Below, in pieces: positions 55,474 through 63,492 of a stretch of DNA of 64,000 bases. The DNA is from an uncultured Saprospiraceae bacterium. Lineage in GTDB: Bacteria; Bacteroidota; Bacteroidia; Chitinophagales; Saprospiraceae. The notes below the pieces were generated by a model, which saw only the letters and a program-made list of their open reading frames with translations, was not told the origin of the DNA and made no database searches. The stretch covers positions 1-64,000 of the forward strand of contig CALFUK010000097.1 in NCBI GenBank assembly GCA_937929945.1, in the 5' to 3' direction. Position 1 is the first letter of the stretch, and each line of letters begins with the position of its first letter. Made by a program: the position numbers and the translations under genes.

Positions 55474-56214
55474 ATGACAAAAGTAATTTCTTCACTCAGC
55501 ATCCTACTGTTCATGTGCTCCTCACTAATGGCGCAGGAAGCTCACAAGGCACTCCGGCAGGGTGACAGCTACTACACTAGTGGAGATTACGCCATTGCGG
55601 AAGAGGCATACAGAAAAGCCGTAGAGAAAGAAAGCACGCTCAAGACTCAATACAATCTGGGCAATACACTCTATCAGCAGCAGCGTCTTGAAGAAGCTGT
55701 CAGCCAATACGAGGCTGCATCGCAAAAGTCTGGGACGAATCTCGAAAAAGCCAATGCATACTACAACCTCGGTAACTCACTGGTAAACAGCCAAGAATTC
55801 GAAAAAGCTGCAGAAGCCTATAAGCAGAGCATCATGCTCAATCCCGACGACGAGGACGCAAGAAGAAATCTGTACCTGTCCAAACTGATGGAGCAAAAAC
55901 AACAAGAGCAGCAGCAAGAACAAGAGCAAGAGAATAACGAGCAGCAAGACCAGCAGGATCAAAATCAAGAGCAAAGCCAGGATCAAGAAAGCCAGGAGCA
56001 GCAGGACCAACAAGAATCTGATCAGGAGCAGCAGCAATCAGATGAATCACAAATAGGAGACGAAGAAGATAAAGCACAAGAGCAAGAAGCGCAAGAGATG
56101 ACTAAGGAGGATGCCGAAAAGCTCCTTCAAGTGATCGAAAATGAAGAAAAGAAAGTGCAAGAAAAACTTAGAAAAGTATCAGGCTCTAAGAATAAGCCAA
56201 AGAAAGACTGGTAA
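55474..56214 (+). CDS. batC: BatC-like TPR protein with a long Gln/Glu tract
   Basis: A 246-residue periplasmic protein: signal peptide (ends SLMAQ), then three TPR repeats (KALRQGDSYYTSGDYAIAEE, TQYNLGNTLYQQQRLEEAVS, NAYYNLGNSLVNSQEFEKAA), then about 75 residues almost entirely Gln, Glu, Asp, Ser and Asn, and a Lys-rich end. In the family the tail is variable. It starts 14 bp after batB. A longer frame of the next gene overlaps its end in another phase. Confidence 0.85.
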   Translation: MTKVISSLSILLFMCSSLMAQEAHKALRQGDSYYTSGDYAIAEEAYRKAVEKESTLKTQYNLGNTLYQQQRLEEAVSQYEAASQKSGTNLEKANAYYNLGNSLVNSQEFEKAAEAYKQSIMLNPDDEDARRNLYLSKLMEQKQQEQQQEQEQENNEQQDQQDQNQEQSQDQESQEQQDQQESDQEQQQSDESQIGDEEDKAQEQEAQEMTKEDAEKLLQVIENEEKKVQEKLRKVSGSKNKPKKDW

Positions 56215-56233
56215 CAGCATAAAATCGATTATT

Positions 56234-56782
56234 ATGATGAAAGCCACCTACCTCCATACCTTTGTTATCATGATCCTGATGTCCATCAGTGGTATGGCAC
56301 AGGAGAGCAGCTTCACAGTAGAGATCAGCAGCGACTCGTTATTACTGGGTAACTACATCGAGCTGAGTTTCACAGCGGTCAATGTGGAGGGCGAATTCGA
56401 AGAGCCAGACCTCTCGGCCTTCAATCTGATCGGAGGCCCGAATACGTCCAGCAGCATGTCTTCGATTAATGGAGATGTGAGAAGACAGATCACTTATTCC
56501 TATTACATAGAGCCGCTCGAAATAGGCAGCTATACCATACCTCCTGCCTATCTGAGCTTAGGAGAGGAAAGTATGGAGACAGCTCCGCAGAGCATCCAGG
56601 TATACCCTAATCCCGATGGTATCATAGAGAGGCCGTCTGTGCAAAGGCAAGAATTCAATTTTAATTTCAATGATTTTTTTGGAGGTAGGTCTCCCTTTGA
56701 CATGGAGTCACCATTTGATCAGTCCGAAGATCATCCAGCAGATAAACCAGTGAAGAAAAAAGCCAAGCGGCGGAAGATCTAA
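56234..56782 (+). CDS. Half-length BatD-like protein
   Basis: A 182-residue protein (start at the Met pair 56234/56237; a longer frame back to 56141 is inside batC). A signal peptide (ends SGMAQ) precedes one oxygen-tolerance-type domain: TVEISSDSLLLGNYIELSFT, NVEGEFEEPDLSAFNLIGGPN and SYYIEPLEIGSYTIPPAYL. These match the first repeat of BatD next door (VEGGVVDIEFSLKNVEGG, QVVSGPNQSTQMS, SIGSAS). It has no transmembrane helix and ends in a highly basic tail (KKKAKRRKI). Likely a duplication of the BatD N-terminal domain. Confidence 0.75.
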   Translation: MMKATYLHTFVIMILMSISGMAQESSFTVEISSDSLLLGNYIELSFTAVNVEGEFEEPDLSAFNLIGGPNTSSSMSSINGDVRRQITYSYYIEPLEIGSYTIPPAYLSLGEESMETAPQSIQVYPNPDGIIERPSVQRQEFNFNFNDFFGGRSPFDMESPFDQSEDHPADKPVKKKAKRRKI

Positions 56783-58500
56783 TGAAGTATTACCTATTCC
56801 TACCGATCATATTCTTTATGGTTTCTGTCCATTCGCTGCTGAGTCAGGCACAGTTCACCGCCAGTGCTGATGCTTCAGAAATCGTTGAAGGAGGCGTGGT
56901 CGACATCGAGTTTTCGCTCAAAAATGTCGAAGGGGGATCTTTCCAGGCGCCATCATTCAAGGGGTTTCAGGTCGTGAGTGGTCCGAATCAGTCCACCCAG
57001 ATGTCGGTCGTGAATGGTCGCATGAGTCGTAGTATGACCATCAGCTACTCCCTCATCGGTACGAAGCAGGGTAGCTACACTATAGGATCAGCATCCATCC
57101 GGGCAGGTGGTAAGACACTGCGCACCAAACCACTACAGATCAACGTGCTTAAAGGTAAGGAGCTACCAAAGGGTTCAGATGGTCAGGCGGTCGAAGAAAT
57201 ATACGTGCAGCTGGAGCTCTCTGACTCTACCGTCTATATCGGCCAGCAGGTCACAGCTAAGTACGTGCTGTATACGACTCAGGATGTCAGTTCGGCTGAC
57301 TTTCTTGCGGAGCCAGAGTTAGACGGCTTCTATGCTAAGCGGCTCAACTATGCCAATGAGAAAGCGCAGCGCGTGGTGATCGATGGAGTGCAGTACACCA
57401 GAAAAGCCATCAGAACGATAGCTCTATTTCCACAGCAGACGGGTGACTATACCATAGAGCCAGCATACATCAATCTGGGCCTACCGCTGAAGGATGGACG
57501 ACGCAGTGGCTTCTTCTTTAATACTCGTGTGAGACCGATGAAGGTGAACACCCAAGCTGTAAACGTGAGAGTGCTCCATACACCCAGTGATGCTCCATCA
57601 TCATTCTCTGGAGCCATAGGCCAGTATCAGATGACTGCCCAGATCGATAAGCGGACTGTCTCCACGGACGATGCACTGACCATCACGATGAAGATCAATG
57701 GCATCGGAGATGGTAAATTCATCGAGGCCCCGATACTCACGCACGAAGCATTCGACTTCTATGATCCTAATGTGATCCAAGATGAGACCAAGGAGCAGCG
57801 AGATAAAATATACGTGCAAAAAGTATTTGAGTACTTGGTAGTGCCTAAGCGAGCGGGACAATTCAGCATCCGGCCAGAATTCAGCTATTTCAATACAGAT
57901 AGTACAGACTACGTCACTCTCTACGGACGCCAGTATCCGATCACCGTGGTGCAGGGTAGTGGAGCCGCCAGAGAGATAGACATTGATAAGGATGGCCTGG
58001 GAGAGATGGAGGGTTTTATTGCAGATGTGAGCCTGCATAAAGAGTCTGGGTACTTCTTCGGTAGTCCAGGGCATTTGGCGCTGTTTTCTCTGCCCCTGTT
58101 TTCCATACTTGGCCTCGTATTCTACAAGCGGAAGAAGGACGAAGCGGATGGCATAGACCCTGCCTTGAAGAAGCAGACTGCTGCGCAGAAGGTCGCTATG
58201 AGCCGCTTAGAAAAGGCGAAGACAGCCATGACTGCAGGCCAGGAAAAACAATTTTACGAAGAAATCAATGCGGGCCTCTTCGGCTACGTCTCCGATAAAT
58301 ACATGATCTCCAATGCTGATCTGTCCATTGACCGAGTCATGTCTGTCCTGCATGAGCAGGAAGTGGATGAGGCTACTAGAGAAGCCTTTAGAGCGATCAT
58401 CAATCGCTGCCAGATTGCCCTGTATGCAGGTGCCTCAGGTACGGATATGCAGGAGGTCTATGATCAGGCTGTGGGTATGATTGCGGGGCTGGAGGGGTGA
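56782..58500 (+). CDS. batD: BatD, oxygen-tolerance protein
   Basis: A 572-residue BatD: signal peptide, two or three beta-rich oxygen-tolerance repeats to about residue 425, a transmembrane segment near 434-452 (FSLPLFSILGLVFY), and a cytoplasmic helical domain. The start overlaps the stop of the half-length copy by one base (TAATG), so the two are coupled. It is the last gene of the Bat cluster. Confidence 0.9.
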   Translation: MKYYLFLPIIFFMVSVHSLLSQAQFTASADASEIVEGGVVDIEFSLKNVEGGSFQAPSFKGFQVVSGPNQSTQMSVVNGRMSRSMTISYSLIGTKQGSYTIGSASIRAGGKTLRTKPLQINVLKGKELPKGSDGQAVEEIYVQLELSDSTVYIGQQVTAKYVLYTTQDVSSADFLAEPELDGFYAKRLNYANEKAQRVVIDGVQYTRKAIRTIALFPQQTGDYTIEPAYINLGLPLKDGRRSGFFFNTRVRPMKVNTQAVNVRVLHTPSDAPSSFSGAIGQYQMTAQIDKRTVSTDDALTITMKINGIGDGKFIEAPILTHEAFDFYDPNVIQDETKEQRDKIYVQKVFEYLVVPKRAGQFSIRPEFSYFNTDSTDYVTLYGRQYPITVVQGSGAAREIDIDKDGLGEMEGFIADVSLHKESGYFFGSPGHLALFSLPLFSILGLVFYKRKKDEADGIDPALKKQTAAQKVAMSRLEKAKTAMTAGQEKQFYEEINAGLFGYVSDKYMISNADLSIDRVMSVLHEQEVDEATREAFRAIINRCQIALYAGASGTDMQEVYDQAVGMIAGLEG

Positions 58501-58632
58501 TTAGTTTGAAATAATCAATTCAATACCTCGATTCTATTGACTATATGCGAGGCATTATGACCTCTGGCTCATTTACGTTATAGCATGACGATATATATCC
58601 CACAATGACTTCAATATATTAATCGAGGGTCA

Positions 58633-58640
58633 TACCTTTG
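58633..58640 (+). promoter_or_regulatory. -7 element of the asnS promoter
   Basis: TACCTTTG fits TAnnTTTG and lies 25 bp upstream of asnS, in the 165-bp space after batD. No -33 element is clear. Confidence 0.4.
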
Positions 58641-58665
58641 GCGGCTCATAGAAAATGGATCAAGT

Positions 58666-60096
58666 ATGAAGCGAGCAAGAATCAAAGCCTTATTACAATC
58701 AGGCGTCATCGGAGAGAAGACCACGGTCTGTGGCTGGGTCAGAACCTTTAGAAACAATCAGTTCATTGCCCTAAATGATGGCACCACGGTGAAGCCACTG
58801 CAGGTAGTGGTGGATCGGGAGAATACGGATGAGGCCTTGCTGAAGCGGATCACCACTGGTGCAGCGATCAAGGCGGTGGGGACACTCGTAGAGTCGCAGG
58901 GTAAGGGCCAGCGCGTGGAGATAGCAGCGGATGAGATCGAGATCCTGGGGGATAGCGACGCGGAGAGCTACCCACTGCAGCCGAAGAAGCACAGCCTGGA
59001 GTTCCTCAGGGAGATACATCACCTCAGATTCAGGACGAATACTTTTGGGGCGATTTTCAGATTGCGTAATTCGATTGCCTTCGCGATTCATAAATTTTTC
59101 TACGAGCAGGGCTTCGTGTATATCCACTCACCCATCATCACGGGATCAGATGCAGAAGGAGCGGGAGAGATGTTTCAGGTGACTAATCTGGATCTCGATA
59201 AACTGCCGCTGACGGAAGATGGCAAAGCTGACTACAGCAAGGACTTCTTCAATAAGCAGACGAATCTGACCGTCTCTGGTCAGCTGGAAGCGGAGCTGGG
59301 CGCACTGGCCTTTGGGGATGTGTATACCTTTGGCCCCACTTTCAGAGCGGAGAATAGTAATACCAGCAGACACTTGGCAGAGTTTTGGATGATCGAGCCT
59401 GAGATGGCATTCTCTGATATCCATGATAACATGGATAATGCTGAGGCCATGCTCAAGTATGTGATCAAGTACTGCCTGGAGCATCATCAAGAGGAGCTGG
59501 AATTTTTGGAGCAGCGTCTGCTGAATGAAGAAAAGCAAAAACCACAAAATGAGCGCTCTGAGATGTCCCTCCGAGAGAAGCTACAGTTCATCGTCGACAA
59601 TGACTTCGAGCGCTTAAAATACGAAGAGGCCATCGAGATCCTACTGCGATCTAAGCCTAACAAGAAAAAGAAATTTCAATTTGTCATCGAAGGCTTTGGA
59701 GCTGATCTGCAGTCGGAGCACGAGCGCTATCTGGTAGAGAAGCACTTTAAGAAGCCAGTGATCCTTATCGATTATCCCAAGGAGATCAAGGCATTCTACA
59801 TGCGACAGAATGATGATGGACGTACTGTAGCTGCTATGGACATCCTATTTCCAGGTATCGGAGAGATCGTGGGTGGCTCGCAGCGAGAGGAGCGACTGGA
59901 TAAGCTGATGCAGCGCATGGACGAGATGGATGTGTCTCAGGAGGAGATGGACTGGTTCTTGGATACGCGCCGCTACGGCACCTGTGAGCATGCGGGTTAT
60001 GGCCTTGGATTCGAGCGGCTGGTGCAGTTCGTCACAGGGATGAGTAATATCAGGGACGTCATACCGAGTCCCAGGTATCCAGGCCACTGCGAGTAG
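58666..60096 (+). CDS. asnS: Asparaginyl-tRNA synthetase
   Basis: A class IIb aminoacyl-tRNA synthetase of 476 residues. An N-terminal OB-fold ([20 protein letters not shown]) is followed by the catalytic domain with motif 2 [20 protein letters not shown], motif 3 [16 protein letters not shown], and the end [35 protein letters not shown] separates AsnRS from AspRS. Monocistronic. Confidence 0.96.
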   Translation: MKRARIKALLQSGVIGEKTTVCGWVRTFRNNQFIALNDGTTVKPLQVVVDRENTDEALLKRITTGAAIKAVGTLVESQGKGQRVEIAADEIEILGDSDAESYPLQPKKHSLEFLREIHHLRFRTNTFGAIFRLRNSIAFAIHKFFYEQGFVYIHSPIITGSDAEGAGEMFQVTNLDLDKLPLTEDGKADYSKDFFNKQTNLTVSGQLEAELGALAFGDVYTFGPTFRAENSNTSRHLAEFWMIEPEMAFSDIHDNMDNAEAMLKYVIKYCLEHHQEELEFLEQRLLNEEKQKPQNERSEMSLREKLQFIVDNDFERLKYEEAIEILLRSKPNKKKKFQFVIEGFGADLQSEHERYLVEKHFKKPVILIDYPKEIKAFYMRQNDDGRTVAAMDILFPGIGEIVGGSQREERLDKLMQRMDEMDVSQEEMDWFLDTRRYGTCEHAGYGLGFERLVQFVTGMSNIRDVIPSPRYPGHCE

Positions 60097-60104
60097 TGGA
60101 GTGC

Positions 60105-60725
60105 TTATTTATCATCTGTCATGGGTGCTGTTCGACCGAAGGTATAACCCAGATTGATCTCAAAAACAGGATCTCCGCCATCCGTGGAGTAAAGTAACTT
60201 TGGCGTCAAGCTGATCAGGTTTTGCCGACTCACTGTATAGGCGAAAGCTGAGCCAAACTCTATGATGCCACGAGAGTCCAGATCATTATTTAGGTCAAAC
60301 CCATGCTGATAACCGATCATGGGTACGAGGTAGAATTGATTTGCATTGACTCTGTAAGCTATTCTTGAGCGCAGACTACCGATGCTCCCGGTGACGATCT
60401 CTCCGAATCCAGATATTCTGAAGTAATCATAGGCAGCACCAAGAGAAAGATTGATGCCTCTATTTTCTTGGCGCAGCAGGTAGTAATCCAGTGCAGTACC
60501 CAGATTAAGCACATTGACAAAAGATTCGCTGGAGTATCCGAGCTTAGCCTGTAGGTCCAAGCCTGGCCTGGTAGCGGCTGTGTAGTCTAGGGTATATTCA
60601 GGCAGTCGTCTGTCACTGTAGCTGATGTTAAGGGTGTGGCTCTGTTCTCCTTTTTGATTGAAGTAAGATTGTCCCAGTAGTGGAATGCAGATACTAACGA
60701 GGAGTAAGATTATCAGAAGTCTCAT
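60105..60725 (-). CDS. Outer-membrane beta-barrel-like protein, unknown function
   Basis: A 206-residue protein with a signal peptide (ends PLLGQ) and alternating hydrophobic strands typical of small outer-membrane beta-barrels: TLNISYSDRRLPEYTLDYTA, GLDLQAKLGYSSESF, GINLSLGAAYDYFRISGF and the end FEINLGYTFGRTAP. No named family. It converges with asnS, 8 bp apart, with no terminator seen between them. Confidence 0.65.
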   Translation of the reverse strand: MRLLIILLLVSICIPLLGQSYFNQKGEQSHTLNISYSDRRLPEYTLDYTAATRPGLDLQAKLGYSSESFVNVLNLGTALDYYLLRQENRGINLSLGAAYDYFRISGFGEIVTGSIGSLRSRIAYRVNANQFYLVPMIGYQHGFDLNNDLDSRGIIEFGSAFAYTVSRQNLISLTPKLLYSTDGGDPVFEINLGYTFGRTAPMTDDK

Positions 60726-60875
60726 GTGTTTTAGTTTTAGGGCTTGGATGTATTATTAGTGTAGATGTTCCATTTAGTAGTGTAAAATTGGTGTATATCT
60801 GGCACCTGAATCAATGATCAAGTATGATATTATAACGTTCCACAGAGGAAAACATGACTCTCTTATGAGTAATTC

Positions 60876-61778
60876 TTAGTTAGTACAGCCAGTGTAGTCC
60901 ACGGTCTCCATCATCCCGCCCAGCTCCACTGAGAATCCAGGATCAAGCAGGACGCAGTCTCCACCACTCAGGATGACCATAGAGTCAGCTTTGACTGTGC
61001 TCGCTGCTGATAGTCGTGCTGATGAGGCATACTGGTATGAGTCCAGGTCGATGTCTTCACCCAAGAAAATATTTTCTGCGCAGGCTGTCAATACTGGAAA
61101 ACTAACACTAGATATGGCATCCGGTATATTGACAATCGTGGGAACTGTCAACTGGTTGTCTGAGTAAAATTGTGACGGTAAAACGATATTAAGTGCTGCA
61201 CTCTCTACACCCGTAAGAAAGAATTCATTATCATCATTTTGGCTTTTTATGGAGTACTCATAGTCAAAGCTATAACCATCAGATGTCAATAGTAGATTCT
61301 GAGCTGTGGAAACAGATATGGTGTCTAAGCTCAAGTCAACATTAGAGGCCTCACTTTTGCTAAATGAATAAAGATTACTACCATAGTTTGCTGTAAGATG
61401 TTGTTCTCCGATACTATTAGAACTACCATTTTGATCAGTCATTACAGATACTGAAAATCCAAGCGGGATAGTGTATCCAATGTAATTTTTAATATCGATC
61501 ACTCCTGAGTGATCGATATAGGATGAGTAAGTGTATTTAGCTTCTGGCTCTCCATCTCCACTATTGATGCTGCAAAAAAACATGCTAATTTCAATGTCAA
61601 ACCCAGCAGTGGAAGACTGCAAAAACTCCACATCGGCGCAGTCGTCAGAAGCGATACCATTTCCATCATGAGGGTCTCCTACTGTCTCTGCAAAGAGGGT
61701 GAATGATTGTGCTATTTGAGCTGATGCCAGCTGCACAGCTGAGAGGAGTACGATAAAAAGTAAGCAAGAACGGCCCAT
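60876..61778 (-). CDS. Secreted protein with Bacteroidota C-terminal adhesin-like repeat
   Basis: A 300-residue protein with a signal peptide (ends QLASAQ), strand-rich body, and a C-terminal region that matches a recurring extracellular unit of Bacteroidota: SSARLSAASTVKADSMVILS then GDCVLLDPGFSVELGGMMET and a final Cys. In this unit the phrases x-G-x-x-V-x-L-x-P-G-F are typical. It is probably exported to the surface; the function is unknown. Confidence 0.65.
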   Translation of the reverse strand: MGRSCLLFIVLLSAVQLASAQIAQSFTLFAETVGDPHDGNGIASDDCADVEFLQSSTAGFDIEISMFFCSINSGDGEPEAKYTYSSYIDHSGVIDIKNYIGYTIPLGFSVSVMTDQNGSSNSIGEQHLTANYGSNLYSFSKSEASNVDLSLDTISVSTAQNLLLTSDGYSFDYEYSIKSQNDDNEFFLTGVESAALNIVLPSQFYSDNQLTVPTIVNIPDAISSVSFPVLTACAENIFLGEDIDLDSYQYASSARLSAASTVKADSMVILSGGDCVLLDPGFSVELGGMMETVDYTGCTN

Positions 61779-62003
61779 CTAAGATTCAGAATTTTATTTT
61801 TTGTGTAATAGCAGACATACCTCGGTCAGTCGCTGAGCAACTCCAGTATATGGTCTTGATGAATTAAGGGAAGAAAAGCCTGACTAAAATAAGCTAATGA
61901 AATTTTACGAACAATATTAGGCTTGCAATTATTAGCTAAGTAGATGGATTGTAGTGTGAGTCGCTTTGGGGGGCTAAGAATAGTAGGCAAATGGATGCGA
62001 CAT
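61779..62003. other. Space upstream of the secreted-protein gene
   Basis: No gene is supported. On the minus strand a CTGACCGAGGTATG stretch near 61820-61835 resembles the second arm and following bases of the LytTR-like sites at 62229 and 62638, but the first arm is poorly kept, so it is only a hint of a third site. Confidence 0.25.
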
Positions 62004-62041
62004 AAAAAAAGCGAGAATCAAATCTGTATTCGACTCCCGCT
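62004..62041 (-). terminator. Terminator of small transcription unit 1
   Basis: On the minus strand AGCGGGAGTC (62032-62041) and GATTCTCGCT (62010-62019) pair over 10 bp with two G-T pairs, around a 12-nt loop, followed by seven T. The pairing works only on this strand without mismatches, which fixes the orientation. Confidence 0.9.
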
Positions 62042-62160
62042 GGACGTTAGACTACTTGGTGTGTGTTTTTAATATGTTTGTTTCAGATGTAAAATAGAAG
62101 TCAGAAAGTCGAAGCCTTACGTTGGTTGGGCGTGCAGTTCAACTCAATGTTTCTGTCTTA
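62004..62160 (-). ncRNA. Putative LytTR-controlled small RNA 1
   Basis: From a start predicted about 6-7 bp after the -7 box (62166-62173) to the terminator at 62004, the transcript would be about 155 nt. It contains no ATG before the terminator. The 3' part has an unpaired A/C-rich segment with TTAAAAACACAC, shared with unit 2, placed just before the terminator hairpin, a common layout for base-pairing small RNAs. Expression is inferred from sequence. Confidence 0.55.
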
Positions 62161-62165
62161 CGATG

Positions 62166-62257
62166 TAAATATAATGCTGAATGCAGCGGATAAAAAGGGT
62201 CATCCGACGAACGGCAGGATTTAGGCATGAAGCGGTCAGTATTGAGGTATAAGCGGT
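62166..62257 (-). promoter_or_regulatory. LytTR-like promoter of small unit 1
   Basis: On the minus strand: ACCGCTTA (62250-62257), 13 bp, ACCGCTTC (62229-62236); then the conserved box GTCGGATG (62201-62208); 27 bp; then TATATTTA (62166-62173), close to TAnnTTTG. The direct repeat with 13-bp spacer equals the site described for E. coli BtsR/YehT (ACCGCTCA-type, N13; from memory), a LytTR regulator. The same arrangement recurs at 62575-62666. Confidence 0.7.
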
Positions 62258-62280
62258 AAGTTGGACAGCTGTAAAAGCTA

Positions 62281-62342
62281 TTTTTTTTGCAGAGTATGGC
62301 TGAATTACAGCAATCAGTATAAGGCATATTGCAAAAAAAAAA
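62281..62342. repeat. Long inverted repeat with 8-T/8-A arms between the small units
   Basis: TTTTTTTTGCA near 62281-62291 and TGCAAAAAAAA near 62330-62340 form arms of about 11 bp around 38 bp that include GCTG-AATTA-CAGC. It overlaps the T run of terminator 2 on the minus strand and may also stop transcription from the plus strand. Confidence 0.5.
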
Positions 62343-62365
62343 GAGCCAAATTTTCATTTGACTCT
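62333..62365 (-). terminator. Terminator of small transcription unit 2
   Basis: On the minus strand AGAGTCAAAT (62356-62365), GAAA loop, ATTTGGCTCT (62342-62351): 10 bp with one G-T pair, followed by about ten T. Confidence 0.92.
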
Positions 62366-62568
62366 GATAGAAACTGAGAATATTTAGATGTGTGTTAGTG
62401 TAATTGTGTTTTTAAATTGGCCATCTGTGTTTTACTACAGCGTGTTTAAAAAAGTGGAAGCTGGCCTTTTAAGTCGGATTCATTAAGACCGAATTAATTT
62501 TCTTAATTTCAAAGAGAATGGATCAACTCTGATTCAATTTCCTTAGAGTGAATCCCCATAACTAATTG
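62333..62568 (-). ncRNA. Putative LytTR-controlled small RNA 2
   Basis: From a start about 7 bp after the -7 box (62575-62582) to the terminator the transcript would be about 235 nt. It holds one 16-codon frame starting near 62559 (MGIHSKEIESELIHSL), not shared by unit 1, so it may be non-coding. GATTC/GAATC and ACTCT/AGAGT arms suggest a 5' hairpin. The segment before the terminator has TTTAAAAACACAATTACACT, partly shared with unit 1. Confidence 0.5.
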
Positions 62569-62574
62569 TACAAT

Positions 62575-62666
62575 CAAATATATAGATAAGCTTACGCTGG
62601 AACAATGACCATCCGACGAGTGGCAGTATTTAGCATACTTTCGGTCAGTATGAGGGAATGAGCGGT
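62575..62666 (-). promoter_or_regulatory. LytTR-like promoter of small unit 2
   Basis: On the minus strand: ACCGCTCA (62659-62666), 13 bp, ACCGAAAG (62638-62645); GTCGGATG (62610-62617); 27 bp; TATATTTG (62575-62582), a perfect TAnnTTTG. Distances from repeat to -7 box equal those of unit 1. The first arm lies 14 bp past the stop of the LytTR regulator gene. Confidence 0.75.
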
Positions 62667-62679
62667 AAATGAATATGGG

Positions 62680-63450
62680 CTATAACGTCGTTATTTTCTC
62701 TAAAAATTCATCTTTTCTTCTTCTGGCCAGCGGGATAGCCATATTATTTTCTAAGATGATCGAGCCGTCCTTTTGGTATTGCTTGATTTTTGATAGGTTT
62801 ATTAGGTAAGATCGATGTGCTAAAAAGAAGCCACATTTTTCTAAAATCTTTGCGAATTCACCCACATTATAGGAGCTAAATACATGTTCGCCTTCACTCA
62901 TGATGACCTTGGTGTATCTTTTTTGACCCTCACAGGCTATGATCTTATCTAGTCTGACGAAATCGATTCCATTGACCGTAGGAATGCCTATTTTCTTTTG
63001 TTGATGATGATTCGCCTGAAGATTGTCCAGTAGAATCTCGTAGTGAGTTTTGACATGCTTATAGTGTACCTGGTCTACCACTTTGCCTACTGCCTGAATC
63101 AGACTATCATCCGAGATGGGCTTCATGATGTAGTCAGAGGCAGAAATTTTGAATGCGTCGATCGCATACTCATCATAGCCTGTGACGAAGATGACATTAA
63201 AGTCTCTCTTAGAGCAGGACTCTAATAATTCAAAGCCATTCAGATGGGGCATCTGTATATCTAAAAACAGTAAGTCTGGAGATTTTTCCTCGACGGCAGT
63301 CAGCGCTAATCTTGGGTCTTGAAAGATATGGGAGACATTTACCTGAGGTGTCAGCTCTTCTAGCATACTCTTTAGCAGTATACCTGCCTTAGTCTCATCA
63401 TCTACGATGATAGCCTCGATTTTAGTATCGATAATACTTGGAGTTGTCAT
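62680..63450 (-). CDS. LytTR-family response regulator
   Basis: A 256-residue two-component regulator. Receiver domain: Asp17-Asp18 (IVDDE), phosphorylation site Asp64 (FLDIQMPHLNG), Lys110 (YIMKPIS). A LytTR DNA-binding domain spans about 155-250 (GIDFVRLDKIIACEGQKRYT, FFLAHRSYLINLSKIKQY, IPLARRRKDEF). The gene follows its kinase by 42 bp. LytTR proteins bind direct repeats about 21 bp apart; matching sites lie just downstream of this gene, at the promoters of two small units. Confidence 0.95.
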   Translation of the reverse strand: MTTPSIIDTKIEAIIVDDETKAGILLKSMLEELTPQVNVSHIFQDPRLALTAVEEKSPDLLFLDIQMPHLNGFELLESCSKRDFNVIFVTGYDEYAIDAFKISASDYIMKPISDDSLIQAVGKVVDQVHYKHVKTHYEILLDNLQANHHQQKKIGIPTVNGIDFVRLDKIIACEGQKRYTKVIMSEGEHVFSSYNVGEFAKILEKCGFFLAHRSYLINLSKIKQYQKDGSIILENNMAIPLARRRKDEFLEKITTL

Positions 63451-63492
63451 AACGTCAAGGACAAATTACTAAAAATGAATCATTCCTACCAG

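Noticed and set aside
62139-62357. 72-residue minus-strand frame rich in Cys and Tyr
   Set aside because: It crosses the terminator of unit 2, the long inverted repeat and the promoter of unit 1, so it would be read only by crossing transcription signals; no family similarity is visible.
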